From NCBI GenBank assembly GCA_965214235.1, contig CBDCBH010000003.1, forward strand, positions 1,550,001-1,614,000: DNA of 64,000 nt. The letters run 5' to 3'. The notes under the pieces are model-generated. The model was not told the origin of the DNA and did not search any database. It saw only the letters and a program-made list of their open reading frames with translations. Both the position numbers and the translations under genes were made by a program. Below, piece by piece: positions 27,561 through 37,420 of this stretch. Each line of letters begins with the position of its first letter. The stretch's first letter is position 1. Origin of the DNA: Ilyomonas sp965214235. GTDB taxonomy: Bacteria; Bacteroidota; Bacteroidia; Chitinophagales; Chitinophagaceae.

Positions 27561-29162
27561 ATGAAACTCAATAATATCGTCATAACCTTTTCTTTTTCGG
27601 CACTGCTGTTTACCGCCTGTAAAAAAGAATCTTTTGTAAATGCCAACATTGACCCGAATGTGTTGTATTCGGTTGACCCGGCAGACCAGTTTTTAGCGGC
27701 CGCCTCTTCAACTCAAAACAGCTTTGAATATTATTATGATGTGTATCGGAATATTAACGAATGGATGCAATACACAACGAGTGCCCAGGGAAACGGATAT
27801 AATTTTACGGGCGTGGGAGCCGACCATTTTAATGCCCGGTACGGAACTTTTTACTCCCAGGTTGGATTGTATCTTTCAGACATTCCGGCGCTGGTTGCTA
27901 AAATGAATGTAAATGCGCAGGCGGCAAGAGTATATGAAGTAAACATCGCTTCTATTTTCAAAGCTTACTATGCTTTTTATGTGAGCGATATTAACGGAAG
28001 CATTCCTTATACAAAGGCTTTTCAGGCAAGATATGGCGGAACACAAACGCCCGTTTACGATCCGCAACCGGCTTTGTTTGATACGCTCGATCAGCAGATT
28101 AAAGCAGCCGTAGCCACATTAGAATCAACACAAAGTGTTACACAAACTTTGTTTGGTCCCAAAGACCCGTTTTTTGGTTCGGCAACAGACGAGGTAGGCG
28201 AATGGATAAAAGCGGGTAACGCACTGCGCTTAAAAATTGCAATGCGCCTGATGAAACGTGCTCCCGATAAATTAAAATCAATTGCAACGGAAGTATTGGG
28301 AGACCCAAAACAAATGTCTTCGGTAGCCGATAGCTGGGTGTTGTTGGTAGGCCCGTCATACGCTGATGCTGGCGGCAATTTCAACCCTGCCGGCTTTTTA
28401 GCTGCAAAGCCAATGGTTGATTTTTTCACGGCTCATTCCGATCCGCGGCTGCCCATTTTTTTCCGTCAAAACAAAAACGGGCAGTATTTGGGAAGCTATA
28501 CAAATCCTGACACATCGCATCTTCCACAATATGCCGCTTTGTATTCAGCAACCGATACGCTGTCTGCTATACAGCACAGGTTGTTTACTCCTAATTATGA
28601 TGAAAACGATGGCAATGGTGTTGGCAGCGGCGTTGGTTTTTACCCGTTTCTTACTTATGCGGAGTATTGCTTTATCCGCGCCGAACTGGGGGCCAGAGGC
28701 ATCACTTCTGATGTGGCTTCGGCCTGGTACATGCAGGGAGTAACGGCTTCTATTACTTTTTACGACCAACGGGCAACAGCAGCGAAAATTTCAGGTTATA
28801 CAACAGTAACGCCTGCCCAAATCAGTGCTTACTTAGCTTCGCTGGGAGTGGCTTTTGATGCTACCAAAGCCATTGACCAGATTGTTTGCCAGGCTTATAT
28901 TGATTTTTTCCGTCAGCCAAGTGAGGCATGGGCATGGTGGAAACGCACCGGTTACCCAAATACTACTTCTACCCTTGCGTGGGAGCCGCTAACCTCACAT
29001 GGTTCGCCACTTACATTGCCAAGACGAGCACCTATCATTGCACTTCCTACAACCAATGCAAATTATGCCAACCAGGCGGCAGCGTTTGCGCAAATGGAGC
29101 AGGATCAGGGTTATGGCTCACCCCAGGATCCCAATGGTCGTGTATGGTGGGATGCACAATAA
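27561..29162 (+). CDS. SusD/RagB-family surface lipoprotein
   Basis: A 533-residue lipoprotein with acylation Cys20 (LLFTAC) that would cap the SusC barrel and bind ligand. Helical tetratricopeptide-like segments run through the N-terminal half. The C-terminal segment DFFRQPSEAWAWWKRTGYP is typical of the SusD-like-2 group. A terminator follows 20 bp after the stop, so the ROK-SusC-SusD transcript probably ends here. Confidence 0.9.
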   Translation: MKLNNIVITFSFSALLFTACKKESFVNANIDPNVLYSVDPADQFLAAASSTQNSFEYYYDVYRNINEWMQYTTSAQGNGYNFTGVGADHFNARYGTFYSQVGLYLSDIPALVAKMNVNAQAARVYEVNIASIFKAYYAFYVSDINGSIPYTKAFQARYGGTQTPVYDPQPALFDTLDQQIKAAVATLESTQSVTQTLFGPKDPFFGSATDEVGEWIKAGNALRLKIAMRLMKRAPDKLKSIATEVLGDPKQMSSVADSWVLLVGPSYADAGGNFNPAGFLAAKPMVDFFTAHSDPRLPIFFRQNKNGQYLGSYTNPDTSHLPQYAALYSATDTLSAIQHRLFTPNYDENDGNGVGSGVGFYPFLTYAEYCFIRAELGARGITSDVASAWYMQGVTASITFYDQRATAAKISGYTTVTPAQISAYLASLGVAFDATKAIDQIVCQAYIDFFRQPSEAWAWWKRTGYPNTTSTLAWEPLTSHGSPLTLPRRAPIIALPTTNANYANQAAAFAQMEQDQGYGSPQDPNGRVWWDAQ

Positions 29163-29182
29163 AATGAATTAACAGTAAAAAC

Positions 29183-29213
29183 AAAAATCCGGATGAGAAT
29201 TTTCCGGATTTTT
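29183..29213 (+). terminator. Terminator after susD
   Basis: AAAAATCCGG (29183-29192) pairs with CCGGATTTTT (29204-29213) around an 11-base loop, followed by GTTTTCATTTT. It separates the ROK/SusCD unit from the oxidative gene cluster, perhaps partially. Confidence 0.8.
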
Positions 29214-29242
29214 GTTTTCATTTTATAACACGTGAGAAAGAA

Positions 29243-29854
29243 ATGAGGAAGATAATTTTTTTGTTTTTAAGCGTTGTTATCGTAACTGTTCAATTCACAG
29301 CAGCGCAACCAAAAAGCAAAAGCAAAGAAAAGCTGATGCTGCCTTTGCTTTCATCTTTCCCGCTAAAACAAATTACCGACACCGGCACAAGCAACTTTCA
29401 TATTTCGTATGCCGGTAAACGTTTTCTTTTAATCATTTATTTATCGCCAGATTGCCCGCTAAGCAAAAATTATACGCTCACACTCAACAAGCTCTTTCAG
29501 CAGTATGGTGAGAATGTACAGTTTTATGGTTGCATAGGGGGCTCATCTTATCATTATAAAGAAATACAATCTTTCATCGCCACTTACAAAATCTCATTTC
29601 CTTTCCTCATTGATGAAAATAAAAAATTTACGAGCTATATGGCGGCTACGGTAACACCTGAAGTAATATTGGTAAATACAAAAGGCAAGAGGCTTTATAC
29701 CGGCGCTATTGATGATTGGGCGCAAGGCTGGGGACAACAAAAAATAATTGTTTCAAAACATTACCTTCAGGATGCTATTGATGCTTCGCTTGCTAATAAA
29801 GAAATAGCTGTAAAAAAAACAACAGCGTATGGCTGCCTGATTAATGATTATTGA
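29243..29854 (+). CDS. Secreted thioredoxin-fold redoxin
   Basis: A 203-residue exported protein with a signal peptide to about residue 22. The thioredoxin/AhpC-type fold shows LIIYLSPDCPLSKNY, with Cys71 as the only active-site cysteine of a C-P pair, a further Cys near 97 (YGCIGG) and a C-terminal YGCLI. Redoxins of this kind are often encoded beside cytochrome-monooxygenase genes. The gene ends 1 bp before the next start, indicating tight coupling. Its likely role is maintenance of cysteines or metal loading of its periplasmic partners (inference). Confidence 0.75.
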   Translation: MRKIIFLFLSVVIVTVQFTAAQPKSKSKEKLMLPLLSSFPLKQITDTGTSNFHISYAGKRFLLIIYLSPDCPLSKNYTLTLNKLFQQYGENVQFYGCIGGSSYHYKEIQSFIATYKISFPFLIDENKKFTSYMAATVTPEVILVNTKGKRLYTGAIDDWAQGWGQQKIIVSKHYLQDAIDASLANKEIAVKKTTAYGCLINDY

Positions 29855-29855
29855 T

Positions 29856-31163
29856 ATGCGAAAACTTTGTCTGTTTGTTTTTACTGCACTTTTTACATTG
29901 AATGGCGAGGCACAAAACCTCACGTATTATAAAGACGTAAAACCTATTATAGATGCCAGGTGCAGCAGTTGCCACAAGCCGGGCGAACCGGCTCCGTTTT
30001 CTTTATTAACCTATGATGATGTTGCCAAAAGAGTGAGCTTTATAAAAGCGGTTGTGCAAAAAAAATACATGCCGCCGTGGAAAGCTGATAACAAGTATGT
30101 GCATTTTGCTAATGACCGCTCTCTGTCGCAAAAAGAAATTGCTATCATAGTAAAATGGATAGATGATAAATCGCCAAAAGGGGCAGAAACAACAACTTCT
30201 GCCGATAAGCCTGTTGTTGCCGGAACGATGTACAACCGCAAGCCCGACATGGTGCTAATGGCAAAAGATACCTTTCATGTAAAAGGAGATAACTCCGAAA
30301 TATTCGTCATCTATAAAATTCCTTTTGAATTAAAAGATTCGCAAAATGTGGAAGCGATTGAGTTCATTAGTAATGATAAAAAATTGGTTCATCATGCCAA
30401 CTATGCGGTGCATCCTGTGTTAGACACCAGCGTTGATATTTACAACACAGCTTCCTTCATTAACCTGTCGGCAGACGACCGAACTAAAGCAACTCAATAT
30501 CAACTGTATCAAAAACAAATCACGTATTATGGTGGTTGGATACCTGGTTCGGAATATGAATCTTATCCCAAAGGCTTTGGCTGGGTAATGCCAAAGCGCG
30601 GCGTTATTTTACTAACCGTTCATTATGGTCCTTCTGCCATTGATACGGGCAGCATTTCAGGCGTGAATCTTTTTTTTACAAAAACGCCTGTCCAGCGCAG
30701 GGTTAAAATTATCAGTTTTGGTTCGGGTGGCATTGGCGAAAAAGAAATTGAACCAACTTTCTACATCGAGCCAAACAAAATAAAGACCTTTAGGCTGGAT
30801 GTAACCAACCCGGGAGAAGATTTTTCTTTGATGTATGTATGGCCGCACATGCATTATTTAGGCAAAGAATTCACGGCTTATGTTACCAAGCCCAATGGCG
30901 ATACGATAAAGCTGGTTCACATTCCGGCCTGGGATTTTCGGTGGCAGGAGCTTTATAAATTTCAGCACCTGGTGCGGATTCCACAGGGTTCAACGGTACA
31001 CATTGTAGGCACGTATGATAACACCACCAACAACCCATTCAACCCGCACAATCCGCCAAAATTGGTTTGGTCGTTTGGTGATATGTATTCAACCGATGAA
31101 ATGATGACCCTGATATTTGTTTTTTTGCCGTATCAAAAAGGAGATGAGAACATTCGTCTTTAA
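29856..31163 (+). CDS. Cytochrome c fused to PHM-like copper monooxygenase
   Basis: A 435-residue exported protein. After a signal peptide (MRKLCLFVFTALFTLNGEAQ) comes a mono-haem cytochrome c domain (CSSCH at residues 36-40, with a later MPPW). A two-domain fold follows, like peptidylglycine/dopamine copper-type-II monooxygenases. The expected ligands are all visible: a His-His pair (179-180, LVHHANY), a His in LLTVHYG (256), a His-x-His in WPHMHYLGK (331, 333) and a Met in TDEMM (416). The haem domain could replace ascorbate as electron donor. The upstream ATG at 29844 is possible but spoils the signal peptide. Confidence 0.78.
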   Translation: MRKLCLFVFTALFTLNGEAQNLTYYKDVKPIIDARCSSCHKPGEPAPFSLLTYDDVAKRVSFIKAVVQKKYMPPWKADNKYVHFANDRSLSQKEIAIIVKWIDDKSPKGAETTTSADKPVVAGTMYNRKPDMVLMAKDTFHVKGDNSEIFVIYKIPFELKDSQNVEAIEFISNDKKLVHHANYAVHPVLDTSVDIYNTASFINLSADDRTKATQYQLYQKQITYYGGWIPGSEYESYPKGFGWVMPKRGVILLTVHYGPSAIDTGSISGVNLFFTKTPVQRRVKIISFGSGGIGEKEIEPTFYIEPNKIKTFRLDVTNPGEDFSLMYVWPHMHYLGKEFTAYVTKPNGDTIKLVHIPAWDFRWQELYKFQHLVRIPQGSTVHIVGTYDNTTNNPFNPHNPPKLVWSFGDMYSTDEMMTLIFVFLPYQKGDENIRL

Positions 31164-31174
31164 ATGCCTTTTTT

Positions 31175-34100
31175 ATGAATAGAAAATGGCTTTTGTTTTT
31201 ACTGCTTTTTGGGGCTTTTGCTCATTTTAGTTTTGCGCAAAAGAAAACCACATCCAATTCAAAACCTCTGATCTCTCTTCTCAACGCAAAACAAACTGGT
31301 GTTTCATTCACCAATTCTATCAAAGAAGATGATTCGTTAAACGTGCTGCGCTACGAATATTTGTACAACGGCGCAGGCGTAGGCATCGGCGATTTCAACA
31401 ACGATGGATTGCCCGATATTTTTTTTTCATCCAATACTTCATCCAACAAATTGTTTTTAAACAGGGGCAATTTTAAATTTGAAGACATAACCAATGAAGC
31501 GCACGTTGGAGGCAATGGCACCTGGGGCACGGGCGTAAGCGTTGCCGATGTAAACGGCGATGGGTTGCTGGATATTTATGTTTGTCATTCCGGCAAATAC
31601 AACGATCCTCAAAAGTTAAGCAACGAACTGTTCATCAACCAGGGCATCCAAAACGGCGTTCCACATTTTAAAGAAGAGGCAAAAGAATATGGGCTGGATG
31701 CGCCCGGCACACAATCTACGCAAGCTGCTTTTTTTGATTATGATGGGGATGGTGATTTGGATATGTTCCTGCTCAATCATTCCAACAATACCTACGACCC
31801 GTTTATCAACACGAGTAAAATAAGGGCAAAACCAAACTTGTATTTTGGCAATCGCTTGTTTAGAAACGATAAAGATGCAGCGGGCAACCCTCATTTTACC
31901 GATGTTACCCTGCAATCGGGCATCGTAAACAATGCACTGAACTTTGGGTTGAGCGTTACCATCAGCGATATCAATGGAGATGGCTGGCCTGACATTTACA
32001 CCACCAGCGATTACACTGAAAAGGATTGCTACTATGTAAACAACCATGATGGCACATTTACCGAATCGCTTCAAAAATCATTCGCTCATATTTCCAAGTA
32101 TTCGATGGGCGCCGACATTGCCGATTATAACAATGATAGCCGTCCGGATGTGTTTACATTAGATATGCTGCCGGAAGACAATCATCGCCAGAAATTATTA
32201 AAAGGTGCGGATGATTACGACCAGTATCATTTGCTCGTTGACAGCGGATTTTATTACCAGCAAATGCGCAATATGCTGCAATTGAATGATGGCGTGGATG
32301 AAAAGGGAAATGTTCGTTTTAGCGAAATTGGCCAGTTGGCAGGCGTATCCAATACCGACTGGAGCTGGAGCGGTTTGCTGGCAGATTTTGACAACGATGA
32401 ATGGAAAGATTTGTTTGTAAGCAATGGTTACCTGCGCGATTTTACCAACATGGATTTTTTAAAATTTGCTGTGGCTGATGCTAAAATTGCCGCTGCTAAA
32501 AGAGGCAATCAGAACTTTCAAACTTACAACCTGGTTCAGCAAATGCCTTCCAATAAATTAAGCAATTATATCTTCCAAAACAATCACGATCTCACTTTTA
32601 CTAATAAAACAAAAGACTGGGGTTTGTATTTGCCAACCGTTTCTAATGCGGCGGCGTATGCTGACTTTGATAATGATGGTGCGCTTGATTTAGTAGTGTG
32701 CAATAACAACGAACCTGCGCTTTTGTATCGCAACAATGCCAACGAATTATTGCATCATCATTACATCAAACTTCATTTGGTGGGCGAGGGAATGAACACA
32801 GGTGCTTACGGCGCGAAAGCAGAGGTTACAACGCCTGATAAATGCACACAATATGAAGAATTGTACCCGGTGCGTGGTTACCAGTCAACCGTATCGCAGG
32901 ATTTATTGTTTGGATTGTCGCAAAACAAAACCATCGATGAAATTAAAATTATCTGGACGAATGGAAAACAAACCGTTTTAAAAAATGTGCCTGCCGATCA
33001 GACGCTCACCATAAAGCAAAATGAAGCAAAAGAAAACGTACAAAACAAAACCGCTCCAAAAAAAATATTTGAAGATGTAACCGCTTCTTCAGGCTTGAAT
33101 TTCATTCATAAACAAAACGATTTTATTGATTTTAAATCTGAGCCTCTATTGCCGTATCAATTATCAAAACAGGGACCTGCGCTTGCCAAAGGAGACGTGA
33201 ACGGAGATGGTTTGGAAGATGTTTTTTTAGGTGGCGATATCAATCAATCGTCCCAATTATACCTGCAAAACAAAGAAGGAAAATTTGAGCGTTCTTCTTC
33301 ACAGCCCTGGGTGGAAGATTCGGCAAGCGAGAGTGTAAATGCTGTTTTTTTTGATGCGAATAAGGATGGCTTTTTAGACCTCTATGTTGTGAGCGGAGGA
33401 AATTCGTATGCAGACAATTCGCCCGAATACCAGGACCGGTTATACATCAATGATGGCAAGGGAAATTTTACCAAAGCAGCCCATGCTTTGCCTTCTATGC
33501 TAAGTAGCAAATGCGCGGTTGCCGTGGGCGATTTTGACAATGATGGCTACCCCGATTTATTTGTTGGCGGAAGAGGCGCTCCTGGTTCATTTCCGCTCTC
33601 TTCAAAAAGCTATTTGTTGCATAACGAATCTAAGAACGGCAGCGTTCATTTTTCTGATGTAACAGATTCCGTATGTCCTGCACTGCGCTTGCCAGGCATG
33701 GTAACGGCGGCTTGTTTCGCCAACCTTCACAACAATCATTTTCCCTCGTTATTAATTGCGGGCGATTGGATGCCGGTAATGCTTTTTAATAATGATAAAG
33801 GCAGGCTTGAAAACATATCAACAAAAGCAGGTTTATCAAACTTAAATGGTATGTGGGCATCTATTACACCGGCTGATGTAGATGGCGATGGAAAGATTGA
33901 TTTTATTCTTGGCAACTGCGGGTACAATAACCAGTTTAAAGCAACTGAAAAAGAGCCGGTAACAATGTACGCCGCCGACTTTGATAATGATGGAATGATT
34001 GACCCGATAGTTTGTTATTACATTAACGGAGTAAGTTACCCGATGGCTTCAAAAGATGAACTGCTGGATGAAATTCCATCGCTTAAAAAAAAGTTTATTA

Positions 34101-34558
34101 AATACAGCGATTACGCAGACGCAAAGCTGGATGATATTGTATCAAAAGAAAAGTTGAAAGGGGCACAGGTATTTACCTGCAATCAATTTGCTTCAGGAAT
34201 TTTATACAATAACGGCAATGACCATTTCGAGTTTCAACCGCTTCCTCTCGAAGCGCAGGTATCTAAAGTATTTGGAGTGATAGCAGACGATTTTGATAAC
34301 GATGGCAAAACCGACATCTTAATCGGAGGCAATTATTTTTCTTACAAACCGCAGTTGGGAAAAGATGATGCAGGTTTGGGCTTGCTGTTAAAAGGAGAAG
34401 GCAACCGAGTGTTTAAACCTGTTGCGCCTTACCAAAGCGGTTGTTATATAGATGGTGATGTTCGTGCTATAACACAAATAAAAAATGCAAAAGAAAACCT
34501 GATAATTGCAGGTAAAAATGAAGGTAAAGTGCAGGTTATAAAATGGAATGTAAAATGA
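31175..34558 (+). CDS. CRTAC1-like FG-GAP/VCBS repeat protein with ASPIC/UnbV domain
   Basis: A 1127-residue exported protein with a signal peptide to about residue 21. It carries about thirteen calcium-loop motifs of the form D-x-(N/D)-x-D-G-x-x-D (for example DFNNDGLPDI, DVNGDGLLDI, DYDGDGDLDM, DFDNDGKTDI), indicating two beta-propeller-like arrays. Between them lies an ASPIC/UnbV domain (about residues 530-610; GAYGAKAEV, VRGYQSTVSQDLLFGL). No enzyme activity is established for the family; it may be a ligand-binding scaffold for the neighbouring oxidases. Its stop overlaps the next start (ATGA). Confidence 0.85.
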   Translation: MNRKWLLFLLLFGAFAHFSFAQKKTTSNSKPLISLLNAKQTGVSFTNSIKEDDSLNVLRYEYLYNGAGVGIGDFNNDGLPDIFFSSNTSSNKLFLNRGNFKFEDITNEAHVGGNGTWGTGVSVADVNGDGLLDIYVCHSGKYNDPQKLSNELFINQGIQNGVPHFKEEAKEYGLDAPGTQSTQAAFFDYDGDGDLDMFLLNHSNNTYDPFINTSKIRAKPNLYFGNRLFRNDKDAAGNPHFTDVTLQSGIVNNALNFGLSVTISDINGDGWPDIYTTSDYTEKDCYYVNNHDGTFTESLQKSFAHISKYSMGADIADYNNDSRPDVFTLDMLPEDNHRQKLLKGADDYDQYHLLVDSGFYYQQMRNMLQLNDGVDEKGNVRFSEIGQLAGVSNTDWSWSGLLADFDNDEWKDLFVSNGYLRDFTNMDFLKFAVADAKIAAAKRGNQNFQTYNLVQQMPSNKLSNYIFQNNHDLTFTNKTKDWGLYLPTVSNAAAYADFDNDGALDLVVCNNNEPALLYRNNANELLHHHYIKLHLVGEGMNTGAYGAKAEVTTPDKCTQYEELYPVRGYQSTVSQDLLFGLSQNKTIDEIKIIWTNGKQTVLKNVPADQTLTIKQNEAKENVQNKTAPKKIFEDVTASSGLNFIHKQNDFIDFKSEPLLPYQLSKQGPALAKGDVNGDGLEDVFLGGDINQSSQLYLQNKEGKFERSSSQPWVEDSASESVNAVFFDANKDGFLDLYVVSGGNSYADNSPEYQDRLYINDGKGNFTKAAHALPSMLSSKCAVAVGDFDNDGYPDLFVGGRGAPGSFPLSSKSYLLHNESKNGSVHFSDVTDSVCPALRLPGMVTAACFANLHNNHFPSLLIAGDWMPVMLFNNDKGRLENISTKAGLSNLNGMWASITPADVDGDGKIDFILGNCGYNNQFKATEKEPVTMYAADFDNDGMIDPIVCYYINGVSYPMASKDELLDEIPSLKKKFIKYSDYADAKLDDIVSKEKLKGAQVFTCNQFASGILYNNGNDHFEFQPLPLEAQVSKVFGVIADDFDNDGKTDILIGGNYFSYKPQLGKDDAGLGLLLKGEGNRVFKPVAPYQSGCYIDGDVRAITQIKNAKENLIIAGKNEGKVQVIKWNVK

Positions 34559-35865
34559 AAATGGCAGGTATCATTATAATATCTTTATTGCTATGCCATT
34601 GTGGCTTCACTCAACCCTTACAATGGAATGAAGACGCAACGCCTTTGCACCGCTCTGAAAAAGCATTGACAGATGTTATTGTGCATGATGTTTTTTCGCC
34701 TCCTGCAGCAAGCCGCATTTATGTGTATGCAAACATAGCAGCTTACGAAGTGCTTGCACATAGTTACGCCGATTGTGTTTCTTTACAAACACAATTGCAT
34801 TCATTTCCTTTCATTCCATCACCTGCAAAAAATATTTCTTCTTCACTGGCAGCCGTATATTCTTTTTTGCTGGTTGGCAGGCAGTTGGTGTTTTCCGATT
34901 CTGCTCTGCAGGATTCTTTACACCATATTTTAGAATGGTATAAAAACAAACAAATGAATGCTGTTGTTTATACCAACTCGCTTCAATATGGCAAGCAAGT
35001 GGCTGATAGCATCATCAATTGGGCGGCCAAAGATCAATATAAACAAACGCGCAGTATGCGCCGGTATACTTATTTAAAAGAGGAAGGAAAATGGAGCCCT
35101 ACGCCACCCGGATATTTTGCAGCGGTTGAACCTTACTGGAATAAAATAAGATGTTTAACAATGGACGCCGCCAATCAGTTTACACCAAAACCACCCATTG
35201 ATTTTAGTAAAGATTCTGCCAGTTTTTTTTACAAACAGGCGTTTGAAGTATATAGTATAGGAAACCATTTATCAAAAGAACAAAAAGCAGAAGCCAGTTT
35301 TTGGGACTGCAACCCTTTTGACCTAAATACAAACGGACATTTATTTTTTGCATCAAAAAAAATTTCGCCCGGCGGTCATTGGATAAACATTACAGGGCTT
35401 GCCTGCCGGCAAACGGCCAGCAACATCGTCAAATCATCCCGCGCTTATACGCTTGTTTCTATTGCTTTGTTTGATGGGTTTATCAGTTGCTGGGACGAGA
35501 AATACCGCAGCAACTCTATTCGTCCTGAAACATTTATTAACAAGTATATTGATGAAGCCTGGCGACCTTTATTACAAACACCGCCGTTTCCTGAATATAC
35601 CAGCGGACACAGCGTAATATCAACCGCCGTCGCCGTTGTGCTCTCGAAACTATTTGGTAACAAATTTTCTTATACCGACAATACAGAAACAGAATTTGAT
35701 TTGCCGGTTCGTCATTTTAACTCATTTACAGAGGCTGCTAATGAAGCCGCTATTTCAAGATTATACGGTGGCATACATTACCGTTCGTCTATTGTTAACG
35801 GGCAGGAAGAAGGATATAAAATAGGTGAATGGGTGTTACAAAAAATTCAGCTTGCGAAAAAGTAA
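34555..35865 (+). CDS. Vanadium-dependent haloperoxidase family protein
   Basis: A 436-residue exported PAP2/haloperoxidase-superfamily protein. The ATG at 34555 overlaps the upstream stop by four bases and gives a signal peptide (KMAGIIIISLLLCHC). Vanadate-pocket residues are all visible: Lys316 and Arg323 (WDEKYRSNSIRP), Ser350-Gly351-His352 (EYTSGHS), Arg402 and His408 (SRLYGGIHYR). Such enzymes oxidise halides with peroxide; phosphatase activity is the alternative because the fold and pocket are shared. It is tightly coupled to the CRTAC1-like gene. Confidence 0.85.
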   Translation: MKMAGIIIISLLLCHCGFTQPLQWNEDATPLHRSEKALTDVIVHDVFSPPAASRIYVYANIAAYEVLAHSYADCVSLQTQLHSFPFIPSPAKNISSSLAAVYSFLLVGRQLVFSDSALQDSLHHILEWYKNKQMNAVVYTNSLQYGKQVADSIINWAAKDQYKQTRSMRRYTYLKEEGKWSPTPPGYFAAVEPYWNKIRCLTMDAANQFTPKPPIDFSKDSASFFYKQAFEVYSIGNHLSKEQKAEASFWDCNPFDLNTNGHLFFASKKISPGGHWINITGLACRQTASNIVKSSRAYTLVSIALFDGFISCWDEKYRSNSIRPETFINKYIDEAWRPLLQTPPFPEYTSGHSVISTAVAVVLSKLFGNKFSYTDNTETEFDLPVRHFNSFTEAANEAAISRLYGGIHYRSSIVNGQEEGYKIGEWVLQKIQLAKK

Positions 35866-35916
35866 AAATGGGCAGCGGGCTAAGTTCTAAAACGTAAATC
35901 ATACAATGTAATTATT

Positions 35917-37341
35917 ATGAAAAAATTCCTTTTGCTGTTTTATTTTTCTATAACAGGTTTACTTAGTAATGCGCAGGTTACGCCTTTGCCGCCCGTGCCT
36001 TCTCAACGGCAACAGCAGCATGAAGAGATGGAGTTTTATTTGTTTGTGCATTTCGGTCCTAACACATTTACCAATTTGGAATGGGGCAAAGGCACAGAGC
36101 ACGAAGAGGTTTTCAATCCAACAAAATTAGATTGTAACCAATGGTGCCGTGTTGCAAAAGCGGCAGGCGCAAAAGGCATTATTATAACAGCCAAACACCA
36201 TGATGGCTTTTGTTTGTGGCCCAGCAAATATTCAACTCATACAGTTGCACAAAGCGGCTGGGAAAACGGGAAAGGCGATGTTTTAAAAGAGTTAAGCCAG
36301 GCCTGTAAAAAATACAATTTGAAATTTGGTGTTTACCTGTCGCCGTGGGACAGGAATCATCCAAAATACGGGACTGATGAATACAATAATGTTTTTATAA
36401 ACATGATGAAAGAAGTGGTGGCAAACTATGGTCCTCTGTTTGAGTTTTGGTGGGATGGTGCGAATGGCGAAGGTCCTAACGGTAAAAAACAAAATTACGA
36501 CTGGCATCTTTTTGAATCAACGATGCGTGCCATTGCCCCGAACACTTGTTTATTCAGTGATATTGGTCCCGACCTTCGCTGGGTAGGGAATGAAAATGGA
36601 ATTGCAGCAAAAACAAACTGGAACCTGTTAGATACAGCCGGTTTTACCAGGGGAACGGGAGCGCCTTTGCAGGATACGTTAAACAAAGGAAACAAATTTG
36701 GAAAAGCCTGGATACCGGCTGAATGTGATGTAAGCATAAGACCCGGCTGGTTTTACCACGATAGTGAAAACCTGAAAGTAAAAACACCCGAAGAATTGTT
36801 TTCCGTGTATTTACAATCGGTTGGGCGAGGCGCTTCGCTGTTACTAAATGTTCCGCCCGATAAAGAAGGATTGATTAATGAACATGATAGCGCAGCGCTT
36901 ATCAATTTTAAAAAGCTTCGCGATGAAAGCTTTCAAACCAACTTAGCAAACAAGGCAGTCGTTTATTATGGTAATCGCAACAATCAGCAAATAACAAAAC
37001 TGCTTACCGATAATAAGAATACCAGTTTTGTCGCTCTTTCGCCAACCGATTCAGGATATATAAAAATCGCCTTTTCAAAACCAGAAAAAATAAACTGTAT
37101 CGTATTGAGCGAGCCGTTGCAAATGGGGCAGCGTATCGACTCATTTACAGTTTCATTTACACACAACAACAGCATTGTAAAAACAGTTACAGGCACAACA
37201 ATAGGGCACAAGCGTATCATTACATTTACGGCAACAACAGCAGAATCTGTTTACATTACAATAAATGATGCAAAAGAAAACCCTTTACTTAGCGAGGTAG
37301 GCGTGTACAACATGCAAAGCAATTTGGCAGAAGCAAACTAA
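35917..37341 (+). CDS. GH29 alpha-L-fucosidase
   Basis: A 474-residue exported glycosidase with a signal peptide to about residue 20 (LLSNAQ). The (beta/alpha)8 domain shows YLFVHFGPNTF, the HHDGF motif (KHHDGFCLW), FGVYLSPWD and the nucleophile Asp180 in FEFWWDGANG. A C-terminal beta-sandwich of discoidin type (about 345-470) is probably carbohydrate-binding. It follows the haloperoxidase gene by 51 bp and is likely co-transcribed. It would remove terminal fucose. Confidence 0.88.
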   Translation: MKKFLLLFYFSITGLLSNAQVTPLPPVPSQRQQQHEEMEFYLFVHFGPNTFTNLEWGKGTEHEEVFNPTKLDCNQWCRVAKAAGAKGIIITAKHHDGFCLWPSKYSTHTVAQSGWENGKGDVLKELSQACKKYNLKFGVYLSPWDRNHPKYGTDEYNNVFINMMKEVVANYGPLFEFWWDGANGEGPNGKKQNYDWHLFESTMRAIAPNTCLFSDIGPDLRWVGNENGIAAKTNWNLLDTAGFTRGTGAPLQDTLNKGNKFGKAWIPAECDVSIRPGWFYHDSENLKVKTPEELFSVYLQSVGRGASLLLNVPPDKEGLINEHDSAALINFKKLRDESFQTNLANKAVVYYGNRNNQQITKLLTDNKNTSFVALSPTDSGYIKIAFSKPEKINCIVLSEPLQMGQRIDSFTVSFTHNNSIVKTVTGTTIGHKRIITFTATTAESVYITINDAKENPLLSEVGVYNMQSNLAEAN

Positions 37342-37420
37342 AGCTTCAATTCTGTTTTGCTTACTGTTGTTATGCCATTATTGTTACCGGTATCTTTTGT
37401 TTTTACAACACTTTTCTTTT

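Noticed and set aside
29844..29858. ATG at 29844 as the start of the cytochrome-monooxygenase gene
   Set aside because: It would add MIID before a normal signal peptide; the ATG at 29856 fits better and leaves a 1-bp gap to the previous stop.
31616..32074. 152-codon antisense frame in the CRTAC1-like gene
   Set aside because: It arises from the repetitive Asp/Asn/Gly codons of the calcium-loop repeats and shows no independent features.
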